Notes under the pieces: model-generated | What the model was told of the DNA's origin: nothing | The model's database searches: none | The model's input: only the letters and a program-made list of their open reading frames with translations | Made by a program: the position numbers and the translations under genes | Shown here: piece after piece, positions 54,401 to 64,000 of the stretch | How positions within the stretch are numbered: position 1 is the stretch's first letter | Layout of the letters: every line of letters begins with the position of its first letter | From: an uncultured Microscilla sp. | Lineage (GTDB): Bacteria; Bacteroidota; Bacteroidia; Cytophagales; Microscillaceae | Reading direction: 5' to 3' | NCBI RefSeq assembly: GCF_947493425.1 | Contig: NZ_CANLRP010000014.1 | Coordinates: 1 to 64,000 of the forward strand | DNA length: 64,000 nucleotides

Positions 54401-57400
54401 CGTAACCTCTTCTCCTTTAGGGTTAGTTACGGTAAAAGTTCCTCCTGTATTTCCAGCATCCGGTTGCAAGGCAATATCTCCTCCTTTCACACAATATTTG
54501 TTGTCTGGTTTGGGGTCTACAAAACTAAACCTGGGCTCTATAGCTTCGCCTACAGTAAACGGTTGTGCTGCGGTTACTTCCTTACAACCTCCAGTAAGCT
54601 GATACTCATAAGTAACCGTAAAATCTCCTAGACCTAACAAAGAAGGGTCAAACTCATCGCCCGTAAACGATGTTTGTTCTATTCCATTTTTGAATATTCT
54701 AAATGTTCCGGTGCCTTTGCTAACATCTGGCAACGTACCATCTACTGATGGTATTAACTTGGCACTGGTGACCGCCCTGCAGTAGAAACTACTTAAACCT
54801 GTGAATGATGCCACTGGAAGTTTTTTCAGGGTAAACTTTTGGGGAGCGGATGTTTGTTTGCAACCCCTGAAATTGGTGTAGGTATACCTTACTTCATATA
54901 CTCCGGCAAGCTCGTTCCACTCTGTAGCAGGCGCATCGTTTGCAATGGCAGTTTCGTTATGTGTGATTGGGTATTCAGGATTAAAACGCCTACTCAAACG
55001 CGTGCCTCCAAAACCATTGTCTTCTCTCATTTCCTTAAAGTCGGTAGGAGCTCGGCTACCTGATACCCTTCTTATCTCAAAAAATGAATCATCAGTGCTT
55101 AAAGGTGCCCACCTCGAAAACCCATCTATTGTCACAAATAAAATAAACCCATCTTCTTTCACACAATTTTCTAACTCGATGCCATTGATATCTACACTTA
55201 CTGTAGGCAAGGCAAGTATCTCAAACGTATCTGCATCTGATACATCCTCACAACCACTAGAGTTACGGAAGGTATAAATGATATGATATTCGCCCAAACC
55301 AGAGCCTTCTAATGCCCCAAGTGGAATAGTGGTAGTAGTATTGGTGGCACCTACCGCAAAATCCTTGGCAGTGGATGCTATCGGGTTGCCACTTCCGTCG
55401 AGCTCGGTAATAGTGAAAAAGCCTCCAGCAATAGAAGAAGTTAATACCAGGTCATCTTCTGCACAATACTTTTTTGTGGGGTTAATTCCACTAAAACTGG
55501 CATCAGGCTTTGCAATGACCTCAATAGAGGTACCTGACGATTCGTCCTGGCAACCACCTGCCGACACAGTAAAAGTATATTTCACCACATATTTGCCTAT
55601 ACCTATCGATGCTATGTCCAGATCATCTCCATTAAATACCGCAGATGTTACCGGAGTACCATCTGGATTTTCTAGTCTATACACCCCTGTACCTGACGAA
55701 ATATCCGTATCGCCGTTTACGGTTGGCTGAAAAGATGCCTTAGGGTCAGTTACACAGTATACTGACGATGACGTAGAAATCTCTGCTACTGGTAATGCAT
55801 TAATGGCCACTATCTTTTCGTCCGATCCTTCACACACTGCCGATGTTTTCGTGACTTCAATCTTTCCTACTGGTCCTGGTCCCCAATCGATGGTAGCTGT
55901 TAACTTATCTGGCGAAAGCGTATAAGATGCTTCCCCTGTGATTGTCCATTCCACTACATCACCAGGATCGGCACTGATGGTGTACTGTATTCCCTGGGCA
56001 TTGGCACAAACTGCTTCGGATCCTTGTATGTCAGGGTCAGAAGCAGTATCAATATTTACGGGTAAATCAACCGAACCTGTACACCCATCACTATTGGTAG
56101 TAGTCAACGTGAGGGTACCCGACTGACCACCCCATTTTACCTCTACTGTATTCTGGTCATCTCTTGATTCTATACTACCATTGGTTGCCGTCCATTTATA
56201 ATTATTTCCAGTTCCTTTCAAGCCTCTATAGCGAACAGTTGAACCAGCGCAAGCGGTATTTTTGTCTTTTCCATCTACTCTTTCTTCAATTGTTGGAACA
56301 GGCACTTCGTTTACATTGACAGATAAGAAAGTGGCTCCTGAACAATTGGCATTGGTTGACGTTACCTTTACCTGTCGGTTATTGCCTGCTTGATCCCATA
56401 TTATTTTTACTAAGTCACCTGTATTTACGCCACCTGCTATACGACCACCAAAGCCTGCATCCCATCTGTAGGTATGTCCAGGTTTGGGTACCACCGAATA
56501 GGTATACTCGGTGGTACCATCAGCACATACTGTAACCCCTGCGGTGCTTCTGATAACTGGAGCTGGAATATCCTCAATTTTTATCGTTGCCAAAGTTTGT
56601 AGTGATACGCTACAGTTAGTACCTATTCCTATAGGTGTAATGGGGTTAATAGGGTTAGTGAGTTTAAACGGGTCTTTGATAATAATATCCCCTTTAGTAA
56701 ATACTGTTACTACATACGCCTGTATTTGGTACTCGCCAGGATCAAGTACTCCGGGAGTAAAAGAATAGTTAAACTGGGCTGGGTTAGTTGCCGGAGCTGA
56801 AGTATTACAAGGAGGGGTTCCTGTCATAATGGGTCCGTTACCACCTACAGTCTTCAAACTAGCATTAGGCAAAGCTTTTAGACCTACAATATAGCGGTGA
56901 GAAAACCTTCCTATTTGAGGAAATATTCTAGTAACGTTGAAATTTTGTACCACAGTATTTCCTTTACAATAACTTGCTGCTATGCCATTAATCCCGCTCG
57001 ATTCGTTTACTACCACATTTACCCTGGCTATAGAAGGACAATCCGGTCCGTTGTCGTAGGTATAAGTAATCGGCACGTTAACACCGTTGCCCCCAGAAAC
57101 AGATACGGCAGACGGAGAAAACTTATTACCGCTTACACCTGTACCTGAAAATGTCCCCCCAGTAAGCACACTACCATTTGAATTAAGTATTGCTCCCAAC
57201 GAAACCGCTGCATCTTTGGTAGTAAATGCCTGTCCATCGGTTACTCCGGTAATGGTTACTTCAGGGGCGGAGTTAAGAGTAATATTTATGATGTCTGAAT
57301 ATGCTCCAGCACCACAAGTACTGCTTATGCCTCTTACTTTTACTGGCAACGCTGTAGTACTGGCTTCTACCGAGGTAAGATTAATAAAATTGGTATTGGT

Positions 57401-59125
57401 AGTAATAACATCTTCGGTAGTACCCGTTACCGTGGTACCCTCTGTACTGGTAAGTTTGCCAGCAGGCACTACCCACTCATAGGTAGATGCTCCAGGTATG
57501 GCTGCTACATAATACAAGTTGGTGGTTCCTAAACAAACCTGGTCATCTCCTGTAATTACAGATGGCTTTTCGGGGGTGGTGCTCACGGTTACAGCGTGTG
57601 TAGCCCAAGGACCAGCGCAACCACTACTATTTACTGCTCTTGCTTCAATATTACCACTTGTTGCGTTGCTTCCTACCTCTACTGTAGCCGAAGTTGCCGT
57701 AGTATTTTTGATGCTCATACCTACAGGTAGCTTCCACTCATAAGTAACGCTTGTGTTGGTGCCATCTGTAATATCAAAAGTAACCTCAGTACTGGTACAG
57801 GCTGACGTGGGAGAGGCTCCAAAACTTATAGCCACGGGTGAGGCACCTATGGTGAGTTTTGCCAATGGGGTGGTATTGCTAATGCCAGCAAAGTTGGCGC
57901 TTCCAACTTTCATGCGTATTTGCCCACTCCCAGAGCTTGCCACAGCTTTCACCTGTATGCCCCTGATAATTAAACTATTAAGTTCAGTTTCTGAGCCTAA
58001 AAAATTATAGTTTACCTCTAAAGTCTCAGTGTTTATTTGCTGAACATCAAATGTTTTTTGCCCTACCCCCGAAGCAGTCGTGAAAATGGCTTTAGCATTG
58101 GCAACGTCAAAATCAAAGTTGCTATTATTATCAAAGCCTAGCCTGAGTGTGCCAGAAATTGCAGAAAAATCTGCGTAAAACTTTTCACTCAATACTATGT
58201 CAGGAAGGTGAATCAATTGTTGATTATCGCATAGGGTGGTGGTTTCACCGCTTACTGCTACTCCTTTAGTACTAATGCTTACCTGCTTGGTACGAGAAGG
58301 GCTACTACAGCTCCCTTTTTTAGCCACCAAACTAATATTGGTAGATGAAACAGCACTGTTGGCTGTTACCACAATAAAGGGATCATCAAGGTTGCTACTT
58401 GCATCTAAGGCAAGCTGAGCAGGAAGTGTCCACTCATAACTATCAACTCCTGCTATTATAGGGGTCGAATACACAGCTGTTTCACCAGCAAATAAACTAG
58501 CGGGTCCATATATATCAGGTTGGGTGGGGGTTTCTTTTACCGTGACTGTGGCCAATGCATCGGAAGTACTCAAGCCAATATTGTTGGCTTGAGTTGATGA
58601 ATTAATGGTCAAATGATAATCTCCAGCAGCAGCTCCCCCTGCTAATGCCACAGTCAAGCCAGAAATAGTCAGTTTATTTGTTTTGCTTAACGAACCATTT
58701 GAAAATGAATAGCCAACTTCAAGGTTATTACCGTTGATCACAGGAGTATTGATTGTAGACCCCTCTTTGTTCGTAAGGGTAGCTTCCAGGGTTGTGGAAC
58801 CCAAAACAATGCCTGATCCAAACGATAAAACCAGTGTACCACTGCTCTCAGCAAAATCAGTTACAGCATCTTCATCAATCACAATGCTACCCAAAGGCAC
58901 AGCAGTCGTGGTTCCTTGGCATATATCTATGCTGGGAGCAGTTGTCACACTGGAAAAAACTGCTTGCTGACTTAACGTTTTTCCAAAGCTCCAATCTGCC
59001 CAACTCAAGTCAGTCAGGAGAAAAAAGCCGATAGTAAAAAAGAGAATTTTGGATGGAGACAAAACAGCAGCTTTGCCACGCCATCTGTTGAAGGTAGTCT
59101 CCTTTTTAGCGTAATTCATTAACAT
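51482..59125 (-). CDS. giant T9SS-exported adhesin 2, paralog of its neighbours
   Basis: The product has 2547 residues. A membrane-type signal (ILFFTIGFFLLTDLSWADW, about 28-46) follows a basic start. N-terminal modules of the CQG..., Ig-like type (YEWTLPAQLALDASS) occupy about 60-700. A long chain of 100-150-residue 'SFTGL...YC...LxPxxxG...YxVxYxYT' modules runs from about 1200 to 1800. The PKD domain (AISWDFGDGQGTSTETNPGY) is at about 1947. The C-terminal ~650 residues parallel adhesins 1 and 3: FYVEGFDNGTAGWISHG, LVLLEYFINTELPNAAEYDL, IHHHTGFPGIDPLNEVN, REVPRGVVDGYFKDTLIGQW. It ends in a T9SS type A sorting signal (VLFPNPTTARLNVAIK, LAGGWYILRVAD). Surface role inferred; ligand unknown. Confidence 0.92.
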   Translation of the reverse strand: MLMNYAKKETTFNRWRGKAAVLSPSKILFFTIGFFLLTDLSWADWSFGKTLSQQAVFSSVTTAPSIDICQGTTTAVPLGSIVIDEDAVTDFAESSGTLVLSFGSGIVLGSTTLEATLTNKEGSTINTPVINGNNLEVGYSFSNGSLSKTNKLTISGLTVALAGGAAAGDYHLTINSSTQANNIGLSTSDALATVTVKETPTQPDIYGPASLFAGETAVYSTPIIAGVDSYEWTLPAQLALDASSNLDDPFIVVTANSAVSSTNISLVAKKGSCSSPSRTKQVSISTKGVAVSGETTTLCDNQQLIHLPDIVLSEKFYADFSAISGTLRLGFDNNSNFDFDVANAKAIFTTASGVGQKTFDVQQINTETLEVNYNFLGSETELNSLIIRGIQVKAVASSGSGQIRMKVGSANFAGISNTTPLAKLTIGASPVAISFGASPTSACTSTEVTFDITDGTNTSVTYEWKLPVGMSIKNTTATSATVEVGSNATSGNIEARAVNSSGCAGPWATHAVTVSTTPEKPSVITGDDQVCLGTTNLYYVAAIPGASTYEWVVPAGKLTSTEGTTVTGTTEDVITTNTNFINLTSVEASTTALPVKVRGISSTCGAGAYSDIINITLNSAPEVTITGVTDGQAFTTKDAAVSLGAILNSNGSVLTGGTFSGTGVSGNKFSPSAVSVSGGNGVNVPITYTYDNGPDCPSIARVNVVVNESSGINGIAASYCKGNTVVQNFNVTRIFPQIGRFSHRYIVGLKALPNASLKTVGGNGPIMTGTPPCNTSAPATNPAQFNYSFTPGVLDPGEYQIQAYVVTVFTKGDIIIKDPFKLTNPINPITPIGIGTNCSVSLQTLATIKIEDIPAPVIRSTAGVTVCADGTTEYTYSVVPKPGHTYRWDAGFGGRIAGGVNTGDLVKIIWDQAGNNRQVKVTSTNANCSGATFLSVNVNEVPVPTIEERVDGKDKNTACAGSTVRYRGLKGTGNNYKWTATNGSIESRDDQNTVEVKWGGQSGTLTLTTTNSDGCTGSVDLPVNIDTASDPDIQGSEAVCANAQGIQYTISADPGDVVEWTITGEASYTLSPDKLTATIDWGPGPVGKIEVTKTSAVCEGSDEKIVAINALPVAEISTSSSVYCVTDPKASFQPTVNGDTDISSGTGVYRLENPDGTPVTSAVFNGDDLDIASIGIGKYVVKYTFTVSAGGCQDESSGTSIEVIAKPDASFSGINPTKKYCAEDDLVLTSSIAGGFFTITELDGSGNPIASTAKDFAVGATNTTTTIPLGALEGSGLGEYHIIYTFRNSSGCEDVSDADTFEILALPTVSVDINGIELENCVKEDGFILFVTIDGFSRWAPLSTDDSFFEIRRVSGSRAPTDFKEMREDNGFGGTRLSRRFNPEYPITHNETAIANDAPATEWNELAGVYEVRYTYTNFRGCKQTSAPQKFTLKKLPVASFTGLSSFYCRAVTSAKLIPSVDGTLPDVSKGTGTFRIFKNGIEQTSFTGDEFDPSLLGLGDFTVTYEYQLTGGCKEVTAAQPFTVGEAIEPRFSFVDPKPDNKYCVKGGDIALQPDAGNTGGTFTVTNPKGEEVTLDGNVIELANFSDIGSYQVKYTFTDGAGCTGTSANQTFQIVPLPVITIKNINSNGEYCVQSPAITLVPEITTGAGKIGVPTLDVTKAYFQIKRKEDSDNDYVTMVTPGTPNLTNEFNPQRPLPSSPPILPDAPTSVWNQVVGEYEVRYVFEDDNGCRKESASEIIKVTPLPQLSFTGLSASYCDDVELVTLIPFDGESRITSGVVFNYRKLSESTFTPFTQGNSFSPEKWGAGEYEIMLESAVSGCQNSSNRDSVVTIKIEPTPKQIRVVASRDYNSRTLNFSATANGVNDTWTWSWDFKDGTTSQEQNPAKQLSATLPQVINYELIPTTELGCNASVSKRFKMDFDFTGHCAGGVTRFANKSELPGDVIGAISWDFGDGQGTSTETNPGYTYQNPGTYWVTLSIQTDDGVATYKLRRRLDIFPVIEVNSEQFYVEGFDNGTAGWISHGVVDVDRVEVDSTSWTLKNPDGFLIRNPNGNAWVTDNRSNPNRINTDANYNNNEQSYVESPCFNIAGLNKPMISFSYWSDTDLGADGVTLLYTIDDGKTWHRLGTGELGINWYNTKPILGAPGKVSSTLDVNANPDSQGWSGKLLPINGKWQVARYSLTEALIKMQAMGIKSRMVRFRMSFGSNADNQPNAKFDGFAFDDVIVSNRNRLVLLEYFINTELPNAAEYDLTAKNFPKTGNKDEIVKIHHHTGFPGIDPLNEVNKKDPSARAFHHGIREVPRGVVDGYFKDTLIGQWTQDIFADRTLIPAPFTIDITNAATSGGQLNISTKIQALLNFDRKITINVAVVDSAATANGQVYYNVTRKMLPDAAGTYWEAPWVQGDSQTFDFSWDYGNLDPTGFKVIVFVEDYETKEIWQAGAGGVSVKRQNEGQSEHEVTGVEDELLMDGAVLFPNPTTARLNVAIKTQLSPKAQWQIWSVTGKLVKQGSWSQGKKRISIDVQALAGGWYILRVADKGKTSQLRFEKH

Positions 59126-60193
59126 AGTTTTGTAGTTGTTTATAAGTGAGTAACAGGGTTTAGCTGATTAAATTCAATCGCTTTAGTAGTAGACCAGCCA
59201 ACCAATATTTATGTATAATTAAAGATAAATTCGAGAAATAAATACTTGAACCTTGCCCTCAACACAGGACGGAGGTTCATCGAAAAATGCGCATAAAAGA
59301 GCTGCTTGGTAAAACTCAATTACCAAAAATAAGCGCAATAAAATCCTTCTAGTGATTTTATGAAATTATAGTATTTTTCAACAGTAAATGGGGATGAAAA
59401 AAAAGAAAGGAATAGTTTTTTTGAGGTAGTAATTGTACCAAAACTGGTACTTTTGACAGTGTAAAATAATTTGGTAACATCATTTATTAGCTTTTGGTTA
59501 GTGGGTAGATGAATAGAGTTATTAGGTTATAAACAATCTAGCCTGATCATCTACTTTTATAGTATAGTTTCTTAGTATATTTATATAGTTGCCTGAATGA
59601 TTCAACTACATCACTGCTTTGTATATATTCAACTTATAATTATCTTTTGGTAAAAATCATCCTAATAGTTCTGTAATTAGTAGCAAATATAATTGTAATT
59701 AAATAAAAATCCTACAACTTGGTCTCTACCTGAGACGCACTAACAGTTTAAACACTGACTATCAGTCATTTACACCTTAATAAAATATCTTATTTGCGTA
59801 CATTAAATACAATCAAGCAGGTGATATAGTTTTTTTACTGTTTATATCAAATGTAGATATAAATACCTGGATGTTTTTGAAAATATCGGTGATGCAAAGG
59901 AAGGTAAAAGCCCAGGCAATTACTTGGACGTATGATTAAAAAAATTGGACATATCGTTAATTCTCTGAAAAACAAGGATTTACTTGAAGCGTTTTTAAAT
60001 ACTTTTCACGTCTATTTCAATTCATGCACCTACAATGCATAAAGGATTTTCAGGTATTGCTATGACCCACTAAAACACCTTATTTAAAGGTATCAATCAC
60101 AACCATTGCTATAAGTACTCAGCTTATAGTTTTTATCAATAATAGGTCTTGATCCTTATTCCTGATAGTTTTTTTTAGAAGAAAACACCCTAA
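59126..60193. other. long intergenic region between adhesins 2 and 3
   Basis: This is about 1.07 kb of AT-rich DNA upstream of adhesin 2 and downstream of adhesin 3. I find no ORF with coding character, no MITE-like ends and no clear promoter. It is unusually long for this window. Confidence 0.5.
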
Positions 60194-60236
60194 CAAAAAA
60201 GGGCATTGCTCCACTGAAAACAGTGGCAATGCCCTC
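60194..60236 (-). terminator. terminator of adhesin 3
   Basis: AGGGCATTGCTCCACTG (60200-60216) pairs with CAGTGGCAATGCCCT (60221-60235) with one bulged base and an AAAA loop, followed by TTTTTT on the minus strand. It is nearly the same hairpin as at 51412-51456, which supports tandem duplication of the adhesin genes. Confidence 0.85.
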
Positions 60237-60318
60237 CAATATACCTATAAAACTTACAAGTAAAGCGGTTGTTTTAAGCCGCTTTATACAATAAGTCAGG
60301 TGCGCTTAACACCAATGC

Positions 60319-63300
60319 TTAAAGCTTTTCAAACCTCAATTGAGAAGTTCTGCCTTTATCTGAAATCCTTAAAATGTACAAACCTTGCGACAAGTTGTTT
60401 ACATCTATTTTCATTGACTGTTTACCTGCTCCCCACTGGCCATGTTTAAGCAATTTACCCGTAATTGACCATATTTGCCATTGTGCTTTTGGCGACAACA
60501 ACGCTTTTACAGTCACCGTTACCTGGTCTGACACCGGATTAGGAAACAACAAGGCTCCAGAAGGCAACAGTTCATCTTTTACTCCAGTAACCTCGTGCTC
60601 GCTTTGGTTTTCGTCCAATCGCTTTATGCTCACACTGGCAGTTGCTGCCTGGTGTACTTCTCTAGAGTTATAGTCTTCTACAAACACCACTACTTTAAAG
60701 TTTGTGGGGTCTAAATCGCCTATATCGCTCCAGTCAAAGTTCAAGGTCTGACTTTCTCCGGCAGCCCAGGCACTTGTACGGTAAGTTCCAGCGGCATCAG
60801 GCAACATCTTGCGGGTTACGTTGTAAAAGGTTTTCCCGTTGGCAGTAGCTTCAGTATCTATCACCACTACATGCATTACCACTGGGTAGTCAATGCTTTC
60901 AAGGGCAGTGATCGTAGCCGAACCTGTCAGTTTTTTACCCGTAACCGAAGGTTGTGTAATGGCTATACTAAAAGGCGACTCTACCAAAATACGCGTAGCC
61001 AAGGTATCTTGTGCCCAGGTATCCAGCTCAGTGTTATCTTGAGCATAGCCGTCTACTACACCTCTAGGTACTGCCCTTATGCCGTGATGAAACGCCCTTG
61101 CACTAGGATCTTTAGTGTTTTGTTCATTAAAGAAGTCCTTGGCAGGAAATCCAGTATGGTGATGAATACTGATTACTTCATTGGCATTGCCTCCAGTAGA
61201 GAAGTCTTTGGCAGCTTTGTCCATTGCTTCGGCATTTGCTACACTTTCGTTGATAAAATACTCAAGCAGCACAGTACGGTTACGGTTACTTATTCTAATA
61301 TCATCAAAAGCAAACCCTTCATAACTATTGGCTTGTGAGTTGTCTGCATTGCTACCAAAGGCTATTCTAAACCTCACCATTTTTATTGCTTGGTTCGCTG
61401 GAATATCGTTTAGTACGCTATTTATCCCAAAACGAGCCACTTTCCAGGTTTTTGTGCTCCTTACCTGGGCGTTGCCTGTCCATCCCTGGTCACCACTGTT
61501 TACATCTGCTCCAGTACCAATGCCTGGTTTGCCCAGCACCCCTTTAGCATCATACCAATTAAGCCCATCACCTTGTTTACCCAGTCTTTTCCAGGTTTTG
61601 CCATCGTCTACAGTATATAACAACACCACTCCATCAGACCCAGGGTCAGTATCAGACCAGTACTTAAACGACAACATGGGCTTGTCAAGTGCTGTAATAT
61701 CAAAACAAGGGCTTTCTACATAAGACTGCTCATTGTTGTTATAGCTTGAGCTATCACTAGAGTGAGGGTTGTCGTTATTATCTGTAACCCAAACATTGCC
61801 CTGGTTAGCAGGGATATTTTTACCTTTAGGGGTTTGCCATTTCCAGCTTGTGCTATCTTTGGGTATTTGATTTACTTTTACGCTCCCTTGGTGTATCCAA
61901 AAACCATTATCTGTCTCAAAGTTTTCAAGATAAGGTACTTGTGGAGTAACTGTAATAACCTTAAAAATATTTACCCGACGACGCAGCACATAGGTAGCTA
62001 TATCGTCATCGGTAGTAATAGTAAGGGTAACCCAATAAGTACCTGGTGTGGCGTACGTATAATTTTGTACCGAATGGGTAGCCTCTGTACCCATCGTTTC
62101 CGTGTTTTTATCTCCAAAATTCCAGGTAATGGTTTTAACCTTATCGTCGTTAAACAATTTACTCTTGTTTTCAAACCTAGTAACACCTCCTGCACAAAAC
62201 CCTGACACATCAAAATCAAGCAAGAACTCTTTACTTATTTTTTTCTCACATCCCCCTTGTGCCTGGGTGCGTACACTTAGGTCATAACTTACATTTTTTA
62301 CTTCTGTGTTGCCAAACTCTTTTGTAGGGTTTTGCCCATTCAAGGCACTCCCATCAATCAACCAACTCCATTGCCCACCCATACTGAGGTTGTTAGATGA
62401 GGCTGTAAACTGTATGCTACTTTCGTGGTATACTTTAGTGGCGGTTACTTTAATATCTTTGGGTACAGACGTTACAGTGACCACTTCTGGCATATCAGAG
62501 CTGTTTGAACAACCATCTTCGGTGTGCGAAACAGATATTTCATAAGTACCTGCTCCTACAGTTTCTGGGCTAAACACCCCATTCTGAATGGGTTCTGCGT
62601 TTCCTTTAGAACCATCAGAGAAGACCTTCTGATAAGTGAAAACTGCACCTGGCACAATATTTTGCCCATCTCTGGCTTCCAATGGAACACTGGCAATATC
62701 GTCGCAATAGGTTTTGTCGTTGTTCAAACCAGTAAACTCTATCTCAGGCAAACGTTTAAGAACGACTGTAAACTCTGCCGACTGACTGGCACAGGCCACA
62801 CTACCCGAACCTCCATTGATATACTTCACAGCATACTCACCGTAGTTTGTGTTCCACTCTTGGGTAGAGGCATCTGGCGCTACGGGGGTTTCGTCAAATA
62901 TAGGGTTGCTTACATCCAGCACATTGGTCAAATTTCCGGCAATGTCCTTCAACAGTTTAAAGTTGGTCATTCTACCTTTGGGTCCAGACAATCTCCTGAT
63001 CATAAAATAGGTTTTACCGTCTTCTAATGCAGGATTTAACAACTCGGTGGTTCCTACCACAGGCACCAAATGCACCGAAGGTGTTTCACGCACGCAATAG
63101 CTAGTCAAATCTTCAGTGGTATTGTCTTCTTTTTTTGCTTTAATCAAAATCGCCTCAGGCTTGGTTACCTGAATAGTTCGGGAGGCGCTTCCACCACAAC
63201 CAGTAGAATACGTATAAGTAATGGTGTATTCACCACCTTCTGTAATAGATTGATTGATATTAAATGTATTGTTACCATTAGGCAAAGTCTTAATCACTGC

Positions 63301-64000
63301 CGAACCTTTTTTCACTTCAATAAACCCATCATTGCTGCCAGGGATAGAGGCTACAGGTGCCGTAATTTTAGGCTCTAGAGTAATGTTACCCTGACTAATA
63401 CAATACACTGGCACTACTGGATTCCCCAGAGGGTCAAAATCACTTTCTCCTGTAATAGAAAGCAATAGTGTAGGTGGTTCTTCAATTTTAAAAGTCCTGG
63501 GGTCAGAATCTATAGAACAGTTTCCATCGTCGGTAGTATAGCGATATACAATGTTATGCTCGCCTATCGCCAACGCATTGGGCTGAAACGGATTATTAAA
63601 AGGAATATCATCGATGATCGCTCCACTAGCGTCTTTGATAAGCTCACGAAACTGACCTGTACCCGCCGGCAAAGTATTAGAAATAGCAAAGGTGATGTCA
63701 CTGTTATCGTTTTTACAGTATGAATTTTCCACAGCAAAAACAGGTTTCACTGGTCGCACAATCTCTACTGATACGTTTTCTACTCCATTACAGCTTCCTT
63801 GATTTTCTTCAATGACGATGGTACCATTGGCATTATTTGCCCAAAGCACTATAATCTCATCCACAGCTGTAATGGTTCTTGGGGTAGTAGAATTCTCAGC
63901 ACCTGCATCTTGTATGGTTCCTCCGGTAACTTTCCAGGTAAGCCCTGCCTGATTGGTAAATGAGGATAATTTATACACTACCTCACTTCCAGCACAAGTT
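60319..64000 (-). CDS. giant T9SS-exported adhesin 3, N-terminal part beyond the window
   Basis: The frame is open to position 64000 (the residues just before a GTG at 63978 read TCAGSEVVYKL), so this is the C-terminal ~1227 residues of a longer protein. Seen in order: an Ig-like module start (LTWKVTGGTIQDAG), 'YC' modules (EFTGLNNDKTYCDDIASVPL), a PKD domain (ITWNFGDKNTETMGTEATHS), the WxxH-type region (ENFETDNGFWIHQGS), the Omp28-like segment (RTVLLEYFINESVANAEAMD, IHHHTGFPAKDFFNEQ, RAVPRGVVDGYA), and a T9SS type A sorting domain at the end (ALLFPNPVSDQVTVTVK, LSQGLYILRISD, TSQLRFEKL). The last ~650 residues closely parallel adhesins 1 and 2. Confidence 0.92.
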   Translation of the reverse strand, partial: TCAGSEVVYKLSSFTNQAGLTWKVTGGTIQDAGAENSTTPRTITAVDEIIVLWANNANGTIVIEENQGSCNGVENVSVEIVRPVKPVFAVENSYCKNDNSDITFAISNTLPAGTGQFRELIKDASGAIIDDIPFNNPFQPNALAIGEHNIVYRYTTDDGNCSIDSDPRTFKIEEPPTLLLSITGESDFDPLGNPVVPVYCISQGNITLEPKITAPVASIPGSNDGFIEVKKGSAVIKTLPNGNNTFNINQSITEGGEYTITYTYSTGCGGSASRTIQVTKPEAILIKAKKEDNTTEDLTSYCVRETPSVHLVPVVGTTELLNPALEDGKTYFMIRRLSGPKGRMTNFKLLKDIAGNLTNVLDVSNPIFDETPVAPDASTQEWNTNYGEYAVKYINGGSGSVACASQSAEFTVVLKRLPEIEFTGLNNDKTYCDDIASVPLEARDGQNIVPGAVFTYQKVFSDGSKGNAEPIQNGVFSPETVGAGTYEISVSHTEDGCSNSSDMPEVVTVTSVPKDIKVTATKVYHESSIQFTASSNNLSMGGQWSWLIDGSALNGQNPTKEFGNTEVKNVSYDLSVRTQAQGGCEKKISKEFLLDFDVSGFCAGGVTRFENKSKLFNDDKVKTITWNFGDKNTETMGTEATHSVQNYTYATPGTYWVTLTITTDDDIATYVLRRRVNIFKVITVTPQVPYLENFETDNGFWIHQGSVKVNQIPKDSTSWKWQTPKGKNIPANQGNVWVTDNNDNPHSSDSSSYNNNEQSYVESPCFDITALDKPMLSFKYWSDTDPGSDGVVLLYTVDDGKTWKRLGKQGDGLNWYDAKGVLGKPGIGTGADVNSGDQGWTGNAQVRSTKTWKVARFGINSVLNDIPANQAIKMVRFRIAFGSNADNSQANSYEGFAFDDIRISNRNRTVLLEYFINESVANAEAMDKAAKDFSTGGNANEVISIHHHTGFPAKDFFNEQNTKDPSARAFHHGIRAVPRGVVDGYAQDNTELDTWAQDTLATRILVESPFSIAITQPSVTGKKLTGSATITALESIDYPVVMHVVVIDTEATANGKTFYNVTRKMLPDAAGTYRTSAWAAGESQTLNFDWSDIGDLDPTNFKVVVFVEDYNSREVHQAATASVSIKRLDENQSEHEVTGVKDELLPSGALLFPNPVSDQVTVTVKALLSPKAQWQIWSITGKLLKHGQWGAGKQSMKIDVNNLSQGLYILRISDKGRTSQLRFEKL

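Noticed and set aside
59126-60193. Hidden RNA gene or small ORF in the long adhesin 2/3 gap
   Set aside because: Read on both strands; no tRNA-like cloverleaf, strong hairpin or coding frame stood out.
1-64000. CRISPR arrays, tRNA or rRNA genes
   Set aside because: No regularly spaced repeats and no tRNA or rRNA landmarks were seen anywhere in the window.

Overview
The window looks like chromosomal DNA of a marine, gliding, Microscilla-like member of the Bacteroidota (order Cytophagales). This is inferred from gene content, not from a marker search. It carries three giant surface adhesins with type IX secretion (T9SS) C-terminal signals, a TonB-dependent receptor with a carboxypeptidase-regulatory-like N-domain, orphan ECF sigma factors, a LytTR regulator next to a Reg_prop/Y_Y_Y sensor, and a large hybrid histidine kinase. 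Most start codons lack a clear Shine-Dalgarno, intergenic DNA is AT-rich, and some upstream regions contain the TAnnTTTG promoter element of this phylum. The housekeeping genes dnaA and ffh are present.

Layout. 1-2.5 kb: the end of an IS110-family transposase, then three small minus-strand genes of unknown function bracketed by a 31-bp inverted repeat. 2.5-13.5 kb: a tandem segmental duplication. Each unit holds a giant orphan protein gene (1211 and 1263 codons) and a Sel1-repeat gene; the Sel1 gene is intact in one unit and a shredded remnant in the other. 14-17.4 kb: a second, smaller tandem duplication with a Trp-rich/TPR protein gene, an ECF sigma gene, a remnant of the TPR gene 3' end and a second, about 95% identical sigma gene, with two MITE-like elements between them. 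17.8-22 kb: LytTR response regulator and a propeller sensor without a kinase domain. 22.4-30.3 kb: KAS III (FabH-like), a small unknown, an MscS channel with a cyclic-nucleotide domain, a wrecked osmoprotectant ABC transporter gene, a TonB-dependent receptor and a fatty acid desaturase. 30.7-43 kb: dnaA, small unknowns, a CsgG/LpoB-like plus barrel protein, an HTH protein, a hybrid histidine kinase, a lipoprotein, a Uma2-type protein and ffh. 43.3-64 kb: three consecutive giant T9SS adhesins (2462 and 2547 codons, and at least 1227, cut by the window edge).

The clearest theme is recent duplication and decay combined with short non-coding mobile elements. Several 160-250 bp elements with terminal inverted repeats are scattered through intergenic DNA. 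They have at least two different end types, yet most share a short central hairpin built around TAGCGCTGCTA and flanked by CTTCGTT-like and GCCTCG-like blocks. One insertion can be compared with an empty paralogous site.

The best candidates for undescribed biology are the pair of giant signal-peptide-less proteins at 2.6-11.2 kb, the mosaic short-element family, and the duplicated sigma factors, whose promoters carry an identically spaced GTTAAACAA motif. No tRNA, rRNA, CRISPR array or complete insertion sequence was seen.
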